A stretch of DNA of 64,000 bases from Streptomyces luteolus (GTDB lineage: Bacteria; Actinomycetota; Actinomycetes; Streptomycetales; Streptomycetaceae), in assembly GCF_029968015.1 (NCBI RefSeq), contig NZ_JASCIS010000029.1, forward strand, positions 32,205-96,204. Reading direction: 5' to 3'. Under the pieces are notes generated by a model. The model worked only from the letters and a program-made list of their open reading frames with translations. It ran no database searches and was not told where the DNA came from. Of this stretch, positions 42,015 to 51,056 are shown piece by piece (position 1 is the first letter of the stretch; each line of letters begins with the position of its first letter). Both the position numbers and the translations under genes were made by a program.

Positions 42015-43349
42015 TCAAGGCTCAATCGCCAATGGCGGTGTGCCTGCCAGCCGTTGCGCCGATGCCGCTGCCGTGAAGTCCTCGATCCGCTCCCCGAGTT
42101 CGATAGCCTCCGTGGCGGCACGGAAGTCGGCGTGGCAGAGTCCGGCGCGGACTGCCGCCATGCGTTCGAGTGTCCCGGCCCCGCGCCACTCGGTCGGCAC
42201 GTCGAAGGCTGGCTCAAGAGCTGCCTGGACGCCGTCGAGTTCACCTCGAAGAAGTCGGGCGCGGGCAAGGTCCACGTACGCCTGGGTCGAGATGAGTAGG
42301 GGCCGCTGATCTTCCGGCTTGGTGCCGAGGAGCTGCAGGGCTTGCTCCGCGGCTTCCTCGGCGCCGTCAGCATCTCGAAGCAGGAGGTACGTGGTCGCGT
42401 TGCTCATGGCCACTCGGTCACTCGGGAAACCGAACTCGCCGCCGATGTCGTCGTGGAGTTCGTCCCGCGATCCGGTGCTCTGCTCAAGGGCGTTACGTAC
42501 CGCCCTCCCTGCTGCCGGATGATCGCCCATGTGCCCGTGAGCCCGGCCCTCGATCACGAATAGGCGCGTCATCGCCGTGTCACCGAGCCCTCCGAATCGC
42601 TGCGCAGTTCGGACCAGCCGGACGGCCTCCGCCGGACGACCACCCCAGAACGACAGGAACGCAAGAGCACCGTGCGCGTACGCCTGGAGCGGGCCGTGCT
42701 CGATCACCTGGCCGTACAACGCCGCCGTGCGGGACAGGGAAACGGCCGCCGGGAGAGACCCCAGGTCAAAGCAGATCGCGGAGAGTACAGCGGCCGACTG
42801 ACCAGCCGCCAGGTATCCCCGCTCACGCTGGCGGGGCACCTGGGTCCGTTCCAGCATCGACTGTGCGATGCTCAGCAGCTCCTTCGCCCTCCGGTAGACC
42901 TCGAAGGGGGACGTTCGGTTGTACTCGCATGCCAGGGCGACGATGTCATCGTCAAGCTGGTCGAGTGTCATGTCCGGCACGCTGAGGGACGCGGCGTCCC
43001 CGGCGTGCGAAGCGGCATCCCGAGCAGTCATTGCAAGGTCACTCTCATTGATCGTAGTTACGAAGCAAGCACCCGGCGGCGACTCCTCGCTTGGCGGCGC
43101 ACTGAGAAGGGCACGGGCACTGTGCCCGAACATGTACTCAAGGACCTCGGGTGCAGGTTGGTTGGGGAGCCCCCTTACGTGCCCGCCCGTCCATCGGCGG
43201 TACGTCTGTTCCTCCACCGTTGCCGTGGACGGGGGCTCGCCTGCTGCGGCAGACAACTCCTGCGCTGCCTTCTCGTACTCTCTCCTGAAACGGGGATACG
43301 GCCAGCCGCGCTCCCAGACCAGCAGTTGAAGCAGCGTCCGTGCTTGCAT
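42015..43349 (-). CDS. TPR-containing transcriptional regulator
   Basis: A 444-residue protein. GGGAGG nine bases before ATG 43347-43349 supports this start. The N-terminal 80 residues resemble a divergent HTH module (LLQLLVWERGWPYPRFRREYEKAA, TVEEQTYRRWTGGHVRGLPN). The remainder is alpha-helical TPR-like repeats (RERGYLAAGQSAAVLSAIC, YAHGALAFLSFWGGRPAEAVRLV). This architecture is common in Streptomyces regulators. Its promoter region holds repeated GGTGATACC sites (43488-43537), possible operators for itself and the divergent ATPase gene. Direct target and signal are unknown. Confidence 0.8.
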   Translation of the reverse strand: MQARTLLQLLVWERGWPYPRFRREYEKAAQELSAAAGEPPSTATVEEQTYRRWTGGHVRGLPNQPAPEVLEYMFGHSARALLSAPPSEESPPGACFVTTINESDLAMTARDAASHAGDAASLSVPDMTLDQLDDDIVALACEYNRTSPFEVYRRAKELLSIAQSMLERTQVPRQRERGYLAAGQSAAVLSAICFDLGSLPAAVSLSRTAALYGQVIEHGPLQAYAHGALAFLSFWGGRPAEAVRLVRTAQRFGGLGDTAMTRLFVIEGRAHGHMGDHPAAGRAVRNALEQSTGSRDELHDDIGGEFGFPSDRVAMSNATTYLLLRDADGAEEAAEQALQLLGTKPEDQRPLLISTQAYVDLARARLLRGELDGVQAALEPAFDVPTEWRGAGTLERMAAVRAGLCHADFRAATEAIELGERIEDFTAAASAQRLAGTPPLAIEP

Positions 43350-43647
43350 CTCCAACGCCTCCCTTCTGGTCGGCGGCAGCGAGGCGGCCCGTCTCGGCCT
43401 GGGGCGCCAAGCACCGCGATCCCACTATTGCCCAACTTCCGCCTTGTGTAGAGATCTTGAGGGCAAGTGGGGCCCAGATGACATGTTGGTGATACCCGTG
43501 TCACCCGGCGGGATGCAGGTGATACCTCCGGTGACATGGTGGGCTCCAAGCCCCAGGGGAAACCTTGATCTCCCCTCGCCGTTTCCGCGATGAGCGTCTT
43601 GAAATGGCGAGGCACGGTCTGCTACTCCCCACGAAGCCGAGGCCATC
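43350..43647. other. Divergent promoter region, 298 bases
   Basis: No gene. It holds promoters for the leftward TPR regulator and the rightward ATPase, and the repeat cluster at 43488-43537 in its middle. Confidence 0.55.
43488..43537. promoter_or_regulatory. Repeated GGTGATACC operator-like sites
   Basis: GGTGATAC-CC-GTGTCACC (43488-43505) is an 8-2-8 inverted repeat with one mismatch. GGTGATACC recurs exactly 30 bases later (43518), about three helical turns, followed by GGTGACAT (43530-43537). Spacing and position midway between divergent genes suggest cooperative regulator binding. Confidence 0.55.
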
Positions 43648-44115
43648 ATGAGCCAGAGCAACACCTCTCACAGTTGCCAAGAGCGGATGGCCGAGCGGTA
43701 CACGCCGAGATGCCTCCAGAAGTCCGCAGCCCCGATAGAGGCAGATGCATTCCACGACACGTTCCTGCCCGACCCGTCGGCGGTCGCGCGCATGCGGGAC
43801 TCGACAGCGGCCTTTCTGCGACGGTTCGGTCTGACGGGGCCGGTTGCCAGCAGCGTGGTGTTAGTGGTTTCGGAGCTGGTAACGAATGCAATTACGCATG
43901 GCCACGGCGAAGTTGGGCTTGCGATCCGTGTCGCGGACGGGACGATCTCGGTCTCAGTGACCGATGAGAACACGGCCCCAGCGGTGTTGAAAGAGGCTGG
44001 CCCGAACGACCTATCCGGCCGTGGGATGGCGCTCGTGGAAGCCTACTCGGACCGGTGGGGTAGTAACGGCGAAGAGACCTGGTGTGAGTTCCGAAACGCC
44101 GGGATTGCGGCATGA
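43648..44115 (+). CDS. Anti-sigma-type ATP-binding protein (HATPase_c_2)
   Basis: A 155-residue GHKL ATPase of the RsbW/SpoIIAB-like family so abundant in Streptomyces. The N-box is VVLVVSELVTNAITHGHGEV (about 70-90), followed by ISVSVTDEN and the G2-box DLSGRGMALVEAYSDRWG. There is no membrane region or histidine phosphoacceptor. It may act as a serine kinase or anti-sigma factor. The start is ATG 43648, with CGAGG upstream. It shares a divergent promoter with the TPR regulator, a pairing typical of Streptomyces regulator/ATPase modules. Confidence 0.88.
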   Translation: MSQSNTSHSCQERMAERYTPRCLQKSAAPIEADAFHDTFLPDPSAVARMRDSTAAFLRRFGLTGPVASSVVLVVSELVTNAITHGHGEVGLAIRVADGTISVSVTDENTAPAVLKEAGPNDLSGRGMALVEAYSDRWGSNGEETWCEFRNAGIAA

Positions 44116-44189
44116 ACATCGCGTTCAGGTCGGCGACTGTCCAGACTGGTTTCGGAAGCGCCGCCGCCGAAGAGTTACGGCGAGCGGAG

Positions 44190-44672
44190 CTAAGGGCGCT
44201 CCGCCGCGTTGCGCCAGTAGTAAGCGAGCATCTCACCCGGCCAGGCCGGCTGGCGAACGGCGCCTCGGGGCCCCATCTCCTGGAAGTACGGGGCGAGGTC
44301 CAGAACCGGTGTCCCGTCGACCGCGTCGAGATCCGTCACCCGAAGGTCCCGGCCCTCCACACCCAGCAGCCGCGGGTAGCTGACAGCCAATTGGTTCGGG
44401 CGCCGGTGGTTGCGATGAACGAAGGTTCCAGTCGCCGGCCACTGCGAGTTGCCCCGCGGGCTGCGGGCGTGGAGCTGGACGTCTTCCGGCTGCGCCAGGT
44501 GGAATCGCCACGTCACCGTCAGGTGGGAGAACTCGTCGATGCCCTGGAGGGTTTCGAGGGGGTATGCCTCGTTGAGTCGGATGACCGACTCGACCCCGCC
44601 CTGGTAGTCGTCCTGAACGCGGGTGTGGCCGCCAACGACCCTGGCGATCGATTCGACCTCATACGTCGTCAC
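44190..44672 (-). CDS. TrmO/TsaA-like protein (UPF0066 fold)
   Basis: A 160-residue protein resembling TrmO, the SAM-dependent enzyme that N6-methylates t6A37 of tRNA. Recognisable blocks are VQDDYQGGVESVIRLNE, LQGIDEFSHLTVTWRFH, TGTFVHRNHRRPNQLAVS (family consensus FATRSPxRPNPIGxS, here divergent), and VTDLDAVDGTPVLDLAPY. The changes in the SAM-binding RxPxRPNPIG loop raise the chance of an altered substrate. The start is GTG 44670-44672. It is unusual to see such a gene on a putative integrative element; function is inferred from fold only. Confidence 0.82.
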   Translation of the reverse strand: MTTYEVESIARVVGGHTRVQDDYQGGVESVIRLNEAYPLETLQGIDEFSHLTVTWRFHLAQPEDVQLHARSPRGNSQWPATGTFVHRNHRRPNQLAVSYPRLLGVEGRDLRVTDLDAVDGTPVLDLAPYFQEMGPRGAVRQPAWPGEMLAYYWRNAAERP

Positions 44673-44744
44673 CGGTATTGGTTCCTCTCCCTCAGAGACG
44701 CGGATCCACGAGCTGCCGTAGGGCGCTACGAGCCCGTGTCGCGG

Positions 44745-46130
44745 TCAGCCTATGGCCCGCAGCATGTTCCGTGCGCGGTGGTCCAGTTCGGTGACGTGGC
44801 GACCGCCGCGTTGCCGGACGGGCGAGAGGTCGCTCTGGATGCGGACGATGACGTCGCGGGCACGGCCGGACTGGACACCTGTCATGGCGTCCAGCGCCTG
44901 GCTCCAGGTTGCGCATGCCTCGTCGAGGCGTCCTTGCTGGACCTGGACGGCGCCGAGGTAGCCGAGTGTGACGCTGTGGGTGCGGGCGTACTGCTGGCGT
45001 CGGCGAGTGGCCACGCTTCGCTTGAAGTGGATCTCTGCGTCGAGGGGCTGTCCCATGTCGCGCAGTGCGCAGGCAGTCTCGTGGGCGAGGGAAGCGTCCT
45101 GGAAGAAGCTGACGCGGGCGGGCGCTTTGGTGTCGGCGCGGGCGAGGTCCCGCTCTGCGCGGCTGATGGCTGCGAGGGTGCCGGCCCGGTCGCCGTCGGC
45201 CGCGAGTGCGCGTGCGTGGACGATCGCCAGCAGTGCCTTCTCCCGATGGCTGGCTTGGCCGTAGCGGTCGCGGGACATCGAGGCGTCGGCCAGGACGAGC
45301 GCCCTGCGTGGATGTCCGAGGTCTACTGCCTGGTGGGCGAGGGCGCGCAGAATGTGGCCGCCGAGCGGTCCGTCTCCGGCTTCCGCCGCGATCCGGGCGG
45401 CGATGGTGAGGTAGCGCTGGGCGGTTCGGTGTTCGCTGGCGTCGAAGGCCATCCAGCCGGCGAGGTAGGTCATCTCCGCGACGGCGGAGTACGTGTCGCG
45501 GCGGAGCTGATCCGTGCGGAATCGGCCGCTGAGAAGCGGCACCGCTTCGTCGAGCAGGTGGCTGGCGAGGGCTTTGCGGCCGGTTGCGCCGCCTCGCTGT
45601 TGGTCGCGCGCGGAGTAGTAGACCGTGAGGTCGCGGACGTCGTCGGCGTCGGCCTGGGTCACCGAGCGCGAGGAAGCTGGTCGGCGGTTCGCCGCTGCGG
45701 CGGGGGCGGCTGCCCACCACGAGATGGTGGGCAGGGCGAGGCCGGCTGCCGAGTATGCGGCGGTGGCCAGCAGCTTGCGTCGGTGCATGTCGAGATCGTC
45801 GCTTCCCAGCTCGGCCAGTGCGGTCAGAGGGTCGACGCTCCAGTCGGTTCCGGTGTCGGTCGTGCCTGTCGGCTCTTCTTCCAGCCCGAGGTCGGCCAGG
45901 GTGAGGCGGCGGCCGAGCCTGCGGGACAGCGTCTCGCGCAGGATATGCGGCGCTCTGCCACTCGGCTTTGTGCCAAGGACCCACATGGAGATGTGCGAGC
46001 GGGAGATCGCCTCCAGCTCCCGTACTCCGCACTCCGCGCCTACGCGGGCAACAGCGGCGGCGGCTTGCGGCTGGGACCAGCCTGCTTCGCGCAGGAGTGC
46101 GGCGAGGGCGACGTTGCGTTCACGGGCCAT
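44745..46130 (-). CDS. HTH regulator with TPR-like C-terminus
   Basis: A 461-residue regulator. I start at ATG 46128-46130 (MARERNVALAALLREAGWSQ); the open frame further upstream lacks a ribosome site. The N-terminus is an HTH-like domain (LLREAGWSQPQAAAAVARV, then SRSHISMWVLGTKPSGRAP). A Gly/Ala hydrophobic stretch (about 118-138, LLATAAYSAAGLALPTISWW) could be a weak membrane helix or buried. The rest is TPR-like (TYSAVAEMTYLAGWMAFDASE, LRALAHQAVDLGHPRRAL). It is divergent from the DUF6415-like gene, a combination frequent in Streptomyces regulatory islands. Confidence 0.82.
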   Translation of the reverse strand: MARERNVALAALLREAGWSQPQAAAAVARVGAECGVRELEAISRSHISMWVLGTKPSGRAPHILRETLSRRLGRRLTLADLGLEEEPTGTTDTGTDWSVDPLTALAELGSDDLDMHRRKLLATAAYSAAGLALPTISWWAAAPAAAANRRPASSRSVTQADADDVRDLTVYYSARDQQRGGATGRKALASHLLDEAVPLLSGRFRTDQLRRDTYSAVAEMTYLAGWMAFDASEHRTAQRYLTIAARIAAEAGDGPLGGHILRALAHQAVDLGHPRRALVLADASMSRDRYGQASHREKALLAIVHARALAADGDRAGTLAAISRAERDLARADTKAPARVSFFQDASLAHETACALRDMGQPLDAEIHFKRSVATRRRQQYARTHSVTLGYLGAVQVQQGRLDEACATWSQALDAMTGVQSGRARDVIVRIQSDLSPVRQRGGRHVTELDHRARNMLRAIG

Positions 46131-46319
46131 GGACTGCCCCTCGGTTCCGAAATGATCTTTGGCGCCTTTGGCGGCCTTCCTGGCCGCGCAGGCATACCCC
46201 TCGGACGGGATTCGCGGTTCGCTCAACGTAGCTGCCAGATCACGCACTTCGCACGCCAGTCGTCGGCTCCGACCGGCGATCTCGGCTCACTTTGGCCTGA
46301 TCCGAACAGGAGTTATGTC

Positions 46320-46817
46320 ATGCGCCTTTCGCTGGACCCTCGCCGAGACGGCAGCCAGCTCGTGGGCGGGCGCGGACGGCGAGCGCCCGTCACCGAGGCG
46401 CCGAAGCCGGAGCGCGATCACGTGGTTGCCGCGTCGGAGACGGTGACGCTGGTGCTGGGCGAGGATTCGCCACTGCCCGAGAGCGCCGCCGATGTGGAGG
46501 ACCTCGTTCGTCTTCTGCGCGGCCACGTTGCCCAGTTGGGCGCACGGACCGCCCCGGGGATTCCCGCACTGCAGCGCGCGCAGCAGCTCTGCTCCGACAG
46601 CATCCCCGAGGACTACGTGCCGAGCCGGGTGTACCTGGTCAGACTCGCTGAGGCGACCCAGGAGCTGACGGCTTACGTGGAGGAAGGCGGTCCCGGGCCG
46701 ATCAGCGTGGAGGGCAGGCGGCGTTGGCCGATGCCGACGGTCAACGTGCTGCGCGGGGCCGTCTTCGCCCTGGCCCTGGCCTGTCTGATCTTCGCCGCTT
46801 CGGTGCCGCGGACATGA
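46320..46817 (+). CDS. DUF6415-like protein with C-terminal membrane anchor
   Basis: A 165-residue protein from ATG 46320 with AGGAG eight bases upstream; the much longer open frame before it is antisense to the HTH regulator. The middle (VEDLVRLLRGHVAQLGARTA, LAEATQELTAYVEE) resembles the DUF6415 group found near Streptomyces natural-product and regulator genes; I hold that loosely. The C-terminal helix (VLRGAVFALALACLIFAASV) anchors it in the membrane. It overlaps the next small gene by ATGA. Confidence 0.72.
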   Translation: MRLSLDPRRDGSQLVGGRGRRAPVTEAPKPERDHVVAASETVTLVLGEDSPLPESAADVEDLVRLLRGHVAQLGARTAPGIPALQRAQQLCSDSIPEDYVPSRVYLVRLAEATQELTAYVEEGGPGPISVEGRRRWPMPTVNVLRGAVFALALACLIFAASVPRT

Positions 46818-47116
46818 CGGTGACCGGTGCCATCGTCATCGCTCTGATCCTGGGGCCGACGGCCTGGCTGGTGCTTCGCGGCGAAACGGCGGCCCGCCCG
46901 GCTCGAGCCGTCGAGGACTTGGCGCCGCCAGGCAACGCTCCCCCATCACCCGGTGACCGCCGACCTGCCTTCCGCCCACCGTTTCCGGCCGCTGCGGCGG
47001 CCCCGATACAACCCCCGATCCACGGGGCTCATGGAGATCCACACGATGAAGCGCCTTCCGCGTATCGAGCAGTACGGCCTGATCGGCGACATGCAGGCCA
47101 GTGCCCACGTCTGTGA
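46814..47116 (+). CDS. Small single-helix protein overlapping the GH15 gene
   Basis: A 100-residue frame starting in an ATGA overlap. It opens with a membrane helix (VTGAIVIALILGPTAWLVL), then becomes Pro/Ala/Arg-rich. Its last 71 bases overlap the GH15 start in another frame, which is long for a real overlap. The helix and coupling argue for translation; the tail looks like read-through. The gene may have lost its original stop. Confidence 0.4.
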   Translation: MTVTGAIVIALILGPTAWLVLRGETAARPARAVEDLAPPGNAPPSPGDRRPAFRPPFPAAAAAPIQPPIHGAHGDPHDEAPSAYRAVRPDRRHAGQCPRL

Positions 47117-48929
47117 CGACGGTTCGATCGACTGGGTGTGCCTGCCTCGCTTCGATTCGCCGGCCGTCTTCGCCGGCCTGCTGGGCACGCAGAAGCACGG
47201 CTCCTGGCAGATCGCACCGGCCTCGTCCGCTCGCCGGTCTGGCTCCGGGGCGGTCGCTGAGCGCCGGTACCGCGGTGACTCGCTCGTCCTCGAATCGGTG
47301 TGGCACACCCCGACGGGTTCGGTCCGCGTCATGGACTTCATGCCGCCGCGTGACGGCGCCCCGCAGGTGATCCGGATCGTCGAGGGCCTGACCGGCGAGG
47401 TGGAGATGGTCTCGGCCATGCGTCCGAGGCCGGGATACGGCAGCGTCAGCCCGTGGATCCACGAGGCCGGTGGGCGCATGGTCGCGGAGGCCGGCGCGGA
47501 TGCGCTGTGGCTGGACACCTGCGTGTCGCAGGCGGAGAAGGATGGCGTCGTCGTCAGCGCCTTCGCGCTCGGCGCCGGGCAGAGCGTGGCGTTCGTGCTC
47601 AGCTGGTGCCCGTCCCACGCCGCCGCACCGGATGTGCCAGCCCCGGAGGCCGCGCTCGCCGAGACGCTCGCCTTCTGGCGGGACTGGATGAAGCAGTGCT
47701 CGTACGACGGGCCCTACCGCGAGGCGGTGGTCCGTTCCTTGATCGCGCTGAAGGCGATGACGTACGGGCCAAGCGGCGGGATCGTGGCGGCGCCGACCAC
47801 GTCGCTGCCCGAGGAGATCGGCGGCAACCGGAACTGGGACTACCGCTACACCTGGCTGCGCGATGCCTCCACGACGCTGGCCGCGCTGCTGGGCACCGGG
47901 TACCGGCAGGAGGCGCAGGCATGGCGGCGATGGCTGCTGCGGGCGGTGGCCGGCGACCCGGAGAACCTGCAGATCATGTACGGGATCACCGGGGAACGCG
48001 ACCTGCACGAGCGAGAGCTGCCCTGGCTTCCCGGATACGAGGGATCAGCCCCGGTACGAGTCGGCAACGGAGCGGCGAACCAGCTCCAGCTCGACGTGTA
48101 CGGCGAGGTGATCGAGACCCTGTACCTCGCGCACCAGAACGGCGTGGCCCACTGCGCCGACACCGCGGTGCTGCACCAGCGGCTCGTCGAGCACCTGTCC
48201 AGGCGCTGGCAGGAGCCCGACGAGGGGATCTGGGAGATCCGTGGGGCGCGCCGGCACTTCGTCCACTCCAAGGTGATGGCCTGGGTGGCGGTCGACCGCA
48301 CCATCCGCCTGGCTGAATCCGGTGCGCTCGACATGGACCTGGCGCCCCTGGTCGAGCTGCGGGCGGCGATCCACCACGAGGTGTGCGCCAAGGGGTTCGA
48401 CCCGGTGCGCAACACGTTCACACAGTCCTACGGCTCGCAGGAGCTGGATGCCGCCACGCTGCTGATCCCCCGTGTTGGCTTTCTGCCGCCTGACGACCCG
48501 CGCGTCGTCGGCACCGTGGACGCGGTACGCCGTGAACTGTCCACGCCGGACGGGCTCGTGCGCCGGTACCCGACCCTCTGTGACCGCACCGGGGTGGACG
48601 GCCTGAAGGGCGATGAGGGCACCTTCCTCCTCTGCTGCTTCTGGCTCGTCGATGGCCTGGCCCTGACCGGCCGCCTCGAAGAGGCCCGTTCCCTGTTCGA
48701 GCGCCTCCTGGCGCTGCGCAACGACCTCGGGCTCCTGGCGGAGGAGTACGACCCCGTCCAGCAGCGCCAGCTCGGGAACTTCCCGCAGGCGTTCAGCCAC
48801 ATGGGCCTGATCCAAAGCGCCCGCCTCCTTCAGCTCCTGACGACGGGGCCCTCCCGGCACCGCGGCGCGGTCGCGGTGCCGGCGCGCCGTTCGACCTCAC
48901 GCTCACGCGCCAGATCGCCGCGGACCTGA
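47046..48929 (+). CDS. GH15 family glycoside hydrolase (glucoamylase/trehalase-like)
   Basis: A 627-residue cytoplasmic enzyme. GGAG at 47033-47036 fits ATG 47046 (MKRLPRIEQYGLIGDMQASA). An N-terminal beta domain (about 1-230) precedes the (α/α)6 barrel, which starts with SLIALKAMTYGPSGGIVAAPTTSLPE and GGNRNWDYRYTWLRDAS, the family hallmark. The general acid region is ...GEVIETLYLAHQNG, and DEGIWEIRGARRHFVHSKVM follows. No signal peptide is present. Relatives include actinobacterial trehalases and glucan hydrolases, so a trehalose or alpha-glucan role is plausible. It precedes the conservon by 43 bases, but co-function is not obvious. Confidence 0.9.
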   Translation: MKRLPRIEQYGLIGDMQASAHVCDDGSIDWVCLPRFDSPAVFAGLLGTQKHGSWQIAPASSARRSGSGAVAERRYRGDSLVLESVWHTPTGSVRVMDFMPPRDGAPQVIRIVEGLTGEVEMVSAMRPRPGYGSVSPWIHEAGGRMVAEAGADALWLDTCVSQAEKDGVVVSAFALGAGQSVAFVLSWCPSHAAAPDVPAPEAALAETLAFWRDWMKQCSYDGPYREAVVRSLIALKAMTYGPSGGIVAAPTTSLPEEIGGNRNWDYRYTWLRDASTTLAALLGTGYRQEAQAWRRWLLRAVAGDPENLQIMYGITGERDLHERELPWLPGYEGSAPVRVGNGAANQLQLDVYGEVIETLYLAHQNGVAHCADTAVLHQRLVEHLSRRWQEPDEGIWEIRGARRHFVHSKVMAWVAVDRTIRLAESGALDMDLAPLVELRAAIHHEVCAKGFDPVRNTFTQSYGSQELDAATLLIPRVGFLPPDDPRVVGTVDAVRRELSTPDGLVRRYPTLCDRTGVDGLKGDEGTFLLCCFWLVDGLALTGRLEEARSLFERLLALRNDLGLLAEEYDPVQQRQLGNFPQAFSHMGLIQSARLLQLLTTGPSRHRGAVAVPARRSTSRSRARSPRT

Positions 48930-48972
48930 CGCCGCAGCACGCCTAGACACCCACCCCCTGACAAGGATTCCC

Positions 48973-50469
48973 ATGCCTGACAGCGCCTTCCCGGCACGGC
49001 CGGCCACCACCGGCCACCGCAGACGACGGTCTCCGATCGATGCTTTTACGCTGCACCGTGCCCGCCGCGCCGTGGGACTGCCTCTGGTGCTCCTTGCCGC
49101 GCTGCTTGCTGCCGCCTTCACCCTCCAGTCGGTGTCCGCGGTGCGCCCCGGTTGGGTCTTGGCCGGCCTGGTCTGTGGACTGGCCGGGGTCGCCACGGTC
49201 GCGGCTCGCGAAGCGCGCACCGCCGCCGGAGCAGTGCAGACGGCTGCGGAGGAGGCCCAGGCAGCAGCGCTGACGGCGGTTGCGGGGGCAGCAGCGGCCG
49301 TCGAGAAGTCGGTGCAGTGGTCGGCGGACGAGCTGTGCCGCGGTGGACGCCCGACGCTGCAGGATCCGCAGGCGCCGCCGACGGCCAGTGCGAACGCCGG
49401 GATCAACAACGCGCTGGGTGCCCTCCAGGTGCAGGCCATCGCGTCGCTGATAAGGGTGCACGACGAGTCCCAGTCCGTCGTCCTTCTGGAAGTGCTGCGC
49501 CGTCTGGCCATGCGCGAGCACGCTCTGGTCGGCAAGGCGCTTCAGGCGCTGAGCCAGCTGGAGATGCTGACCGACGACCCGGAGCTGCTGGCCAAGATCT
49601 TCGAGATCGATCATCTCGTGACGCGGATGCGTCGCCAGGTCGAGAGCACCGCAGTGCTAGGCGGGCAGTCCCTGCGCAGCGTGCGTCAGCCGGTTCCCAT
49701 CACGACCGTGCTGCGCGGTGCGATCTCCGAGGTGGTGCAGTACCCGCGGGTGACGCCCGTGGCCGGTTCCGTCGGTGCTGAGCTGGGTCTTCCGGGACAC
49801 GTGGGTCCGGATCTGACGCACCTTCTGGCCGAGCTGATCGAGAACGCGGCCGAGTGCTCGGATCCGGCGACCAAGGTGATCGTCCGCGCGCAGCGGGTGG
49901 CGAACGGGCTGGCCATCGAGGTCGAGGACCGGGCCATCCCCATGCATCCGCAGGCGCGGGCGCAGATGAACCACCTGCTCAAAGCCCCCCACGAGGTCGA
50001 CGTCAGTGGGCAAGTCCGAGCGGGTCAGCTCGGGTTGCTGGTCGCCGCGAAGATCGCCCAGTCGCACGGGCTGTCCGTTCTCCTGCAGGAGAACGTGACG
50101 GGAGGCACCACTGCCCTGGTCGTTATTCCGGCACGGCTCCTCGTAGCGATTCCCTCCGTCAACGATGCGAGCGCGCTGCTCAAGCAAGCCCGTCCGTCCG
50201 CGCCGCCGCCGCAGGTTGCCGCGACTCCGGCCATCCCGACAGCAGGCCGGGTTACACACCCCGGCACCGCTGAGGCGTCGGGAGCCGCAGAGGCAGGTCA
50301 CTCTGCTGACGCGCCTCCTCTCCCCACACGTAGACGTCAGGCCGGCTCGTTCCGTCCACCACACGAGCGGGAGCAAACCCCCGTGACCGGGGCGACGCCA
50401 GGGCTCGCAGCCGCCTTCCGCAGCGGCCTCCAGGCCGGCGGGGCTTCGGCAGAGCAGCCCGGGCCCTGA
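48973..50469 (+). CDS. cvnA: Conservon sensor: membrane histidine-kinase-like ATPase (CvnA-type)
   Basis: A 498-residue membrane protein. Two helices (about 33-55 and 60-80) are followed by a helical dimerisation region and a GHKL ATPase domain with HLLAELIENAAECSDP (N-box, about 280), EVEDRAIPMHPQA and AGQLGLLVAAKIAQSHG (G-box). The phosphoacceptor His of ordinary sensor kinases is not evident. The C-terminus is a disordered Ala/Pro tail. It is first of four genes in the canonical conservon order, a membrane-linked module likened to a G-protein-coupled receptor. The symbol is generic; the paralog number is unknown. Confidence 0.9.
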   Translation: MPDSAFPARPATTGHRRRRSPIDAFTLHRARRAVGLPLVLLAALLAAAFTLQSVSAVRPGWVLAGLVCGLAGVATVAAREARTAAGAVQTAAEEAQAAALTAVAGAAAAVEKSVQWSADELCRGGRPTLQDPQAPPTASANAGINNALGALQVQAIASLIRVHDESQSVVLLEVLRRLAMREHALVGKALQALSQLEMLTDDPELLAKIFEIDHLVTRMRRQVESTAVLGGQSLRSVRQPVPITTVLRGAISEVVQYPRVTPVAGSVGAELGLPGHVGPDLTHLLAELIENAAECSDPATKVIVRAQRVANGLAIEVEDRAIPMHPQARAQMNHLLKAPHEVDVSGQVRAGQLGLLVAAKIAQSHGLSVLLQENVTGGTTALVVIPARLLVAIPSVNDASALLKQARPSAPPPQVAATPAIPTAGRVTHPGTAEASGAAEAGHSADAPPLPTRRRQAGSFRPPHEREQTPVTGATPGLAAAFRSGLQAGGASAEQPGP

Positions 50470-50540
50470 ACCTCGCCCTTCTTCTACGTTTCCGGTGGCC
50501 GTTGCATCCACTGGCCCTTCCTTCTTCTGGAGCGATCCTT

Positions 50541-51056
50541 ATGAGCACCCACTCCGCGATGGACAACGTGACCGTCCCCGCGCCCGCAACCGAGGCAACG
50601 GCAAGCGGACAGCGGGACAACATGGTCTGGCTGCTGCGTCAGTTGGCCGCCGACGTCCCGGGCGTCACACACGCCGTCTTGCTGTCGCGCGACGGACTGC
50701 GGCTGCTGGACAGCGACGTCGACAAGGACTGGGCGGACGAACTGTCCGCCGCGATCAGCGGAGTTGCGTCCGTCGCGGCGAACACCACCGGTCCCAGCCA
50801 CAAGAAGATGCCGGCCCGGCAGGTCATCATCGAGCGCGACGACTGTCTGTTCTTCGTCCAGAGCGCCGGGCGCAGCGCGGCCTTCGAAAACCACCCCGGA
50901 AACGAACGCGGTGAGGTGGACACGATCCTCGCCGTCATCGCCACCACGGACGCCGATGCGGGCGCCGTCGGGTTCGAAATGGGTCGCCTCATCCAAAGGT
51001 TCGCCCCCTACATGCTGATCCCCGTCCGCGTCGGCACGGGCGGAGAGGTCCGGTGA
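50541..51056 (+). CDS. cvnB: Conservon roadblock/LC7 protein (CvnB-type)
   Basis: A 171-residue protein; GGAG eight bases before ATG 50541. The roadblock/LC7 fold spans about 28-150: MVWLLRQLAADVPGVTHAVLLSRDGL, the helix ADELSAAISGVASVA and the beta strands QVIIERDDCLFFVQ. In conservons this subunit binds the GTPase, probably as a GEF or GAP-like partner. Its stop overlaps the next start by GTGA. Confidence 0.92.
   Translation: MSTHSAMDNVTVPAPATEATASGQRDNMVWLLRQLAADVPGVTHAVLLSRDGLRLLDSDVDKDWADELSAAISGVASVAANTTGPSHKKMPARQVIIERDDCLFFVQSAGRSAAFENHPGNERGEVDTILAVIATTDADAGAVGFEMGRLIQRFAPYMLIPVRVGTGGEVR

Noticed and set aside
44112..46319. Long plus-strand open frame leading into the DUF6415-like gene
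   Set aside because: Antisense to the TrmO-like and HTH-TPR genes; only the part from 46320 has a ribosome site and protein-like composition.
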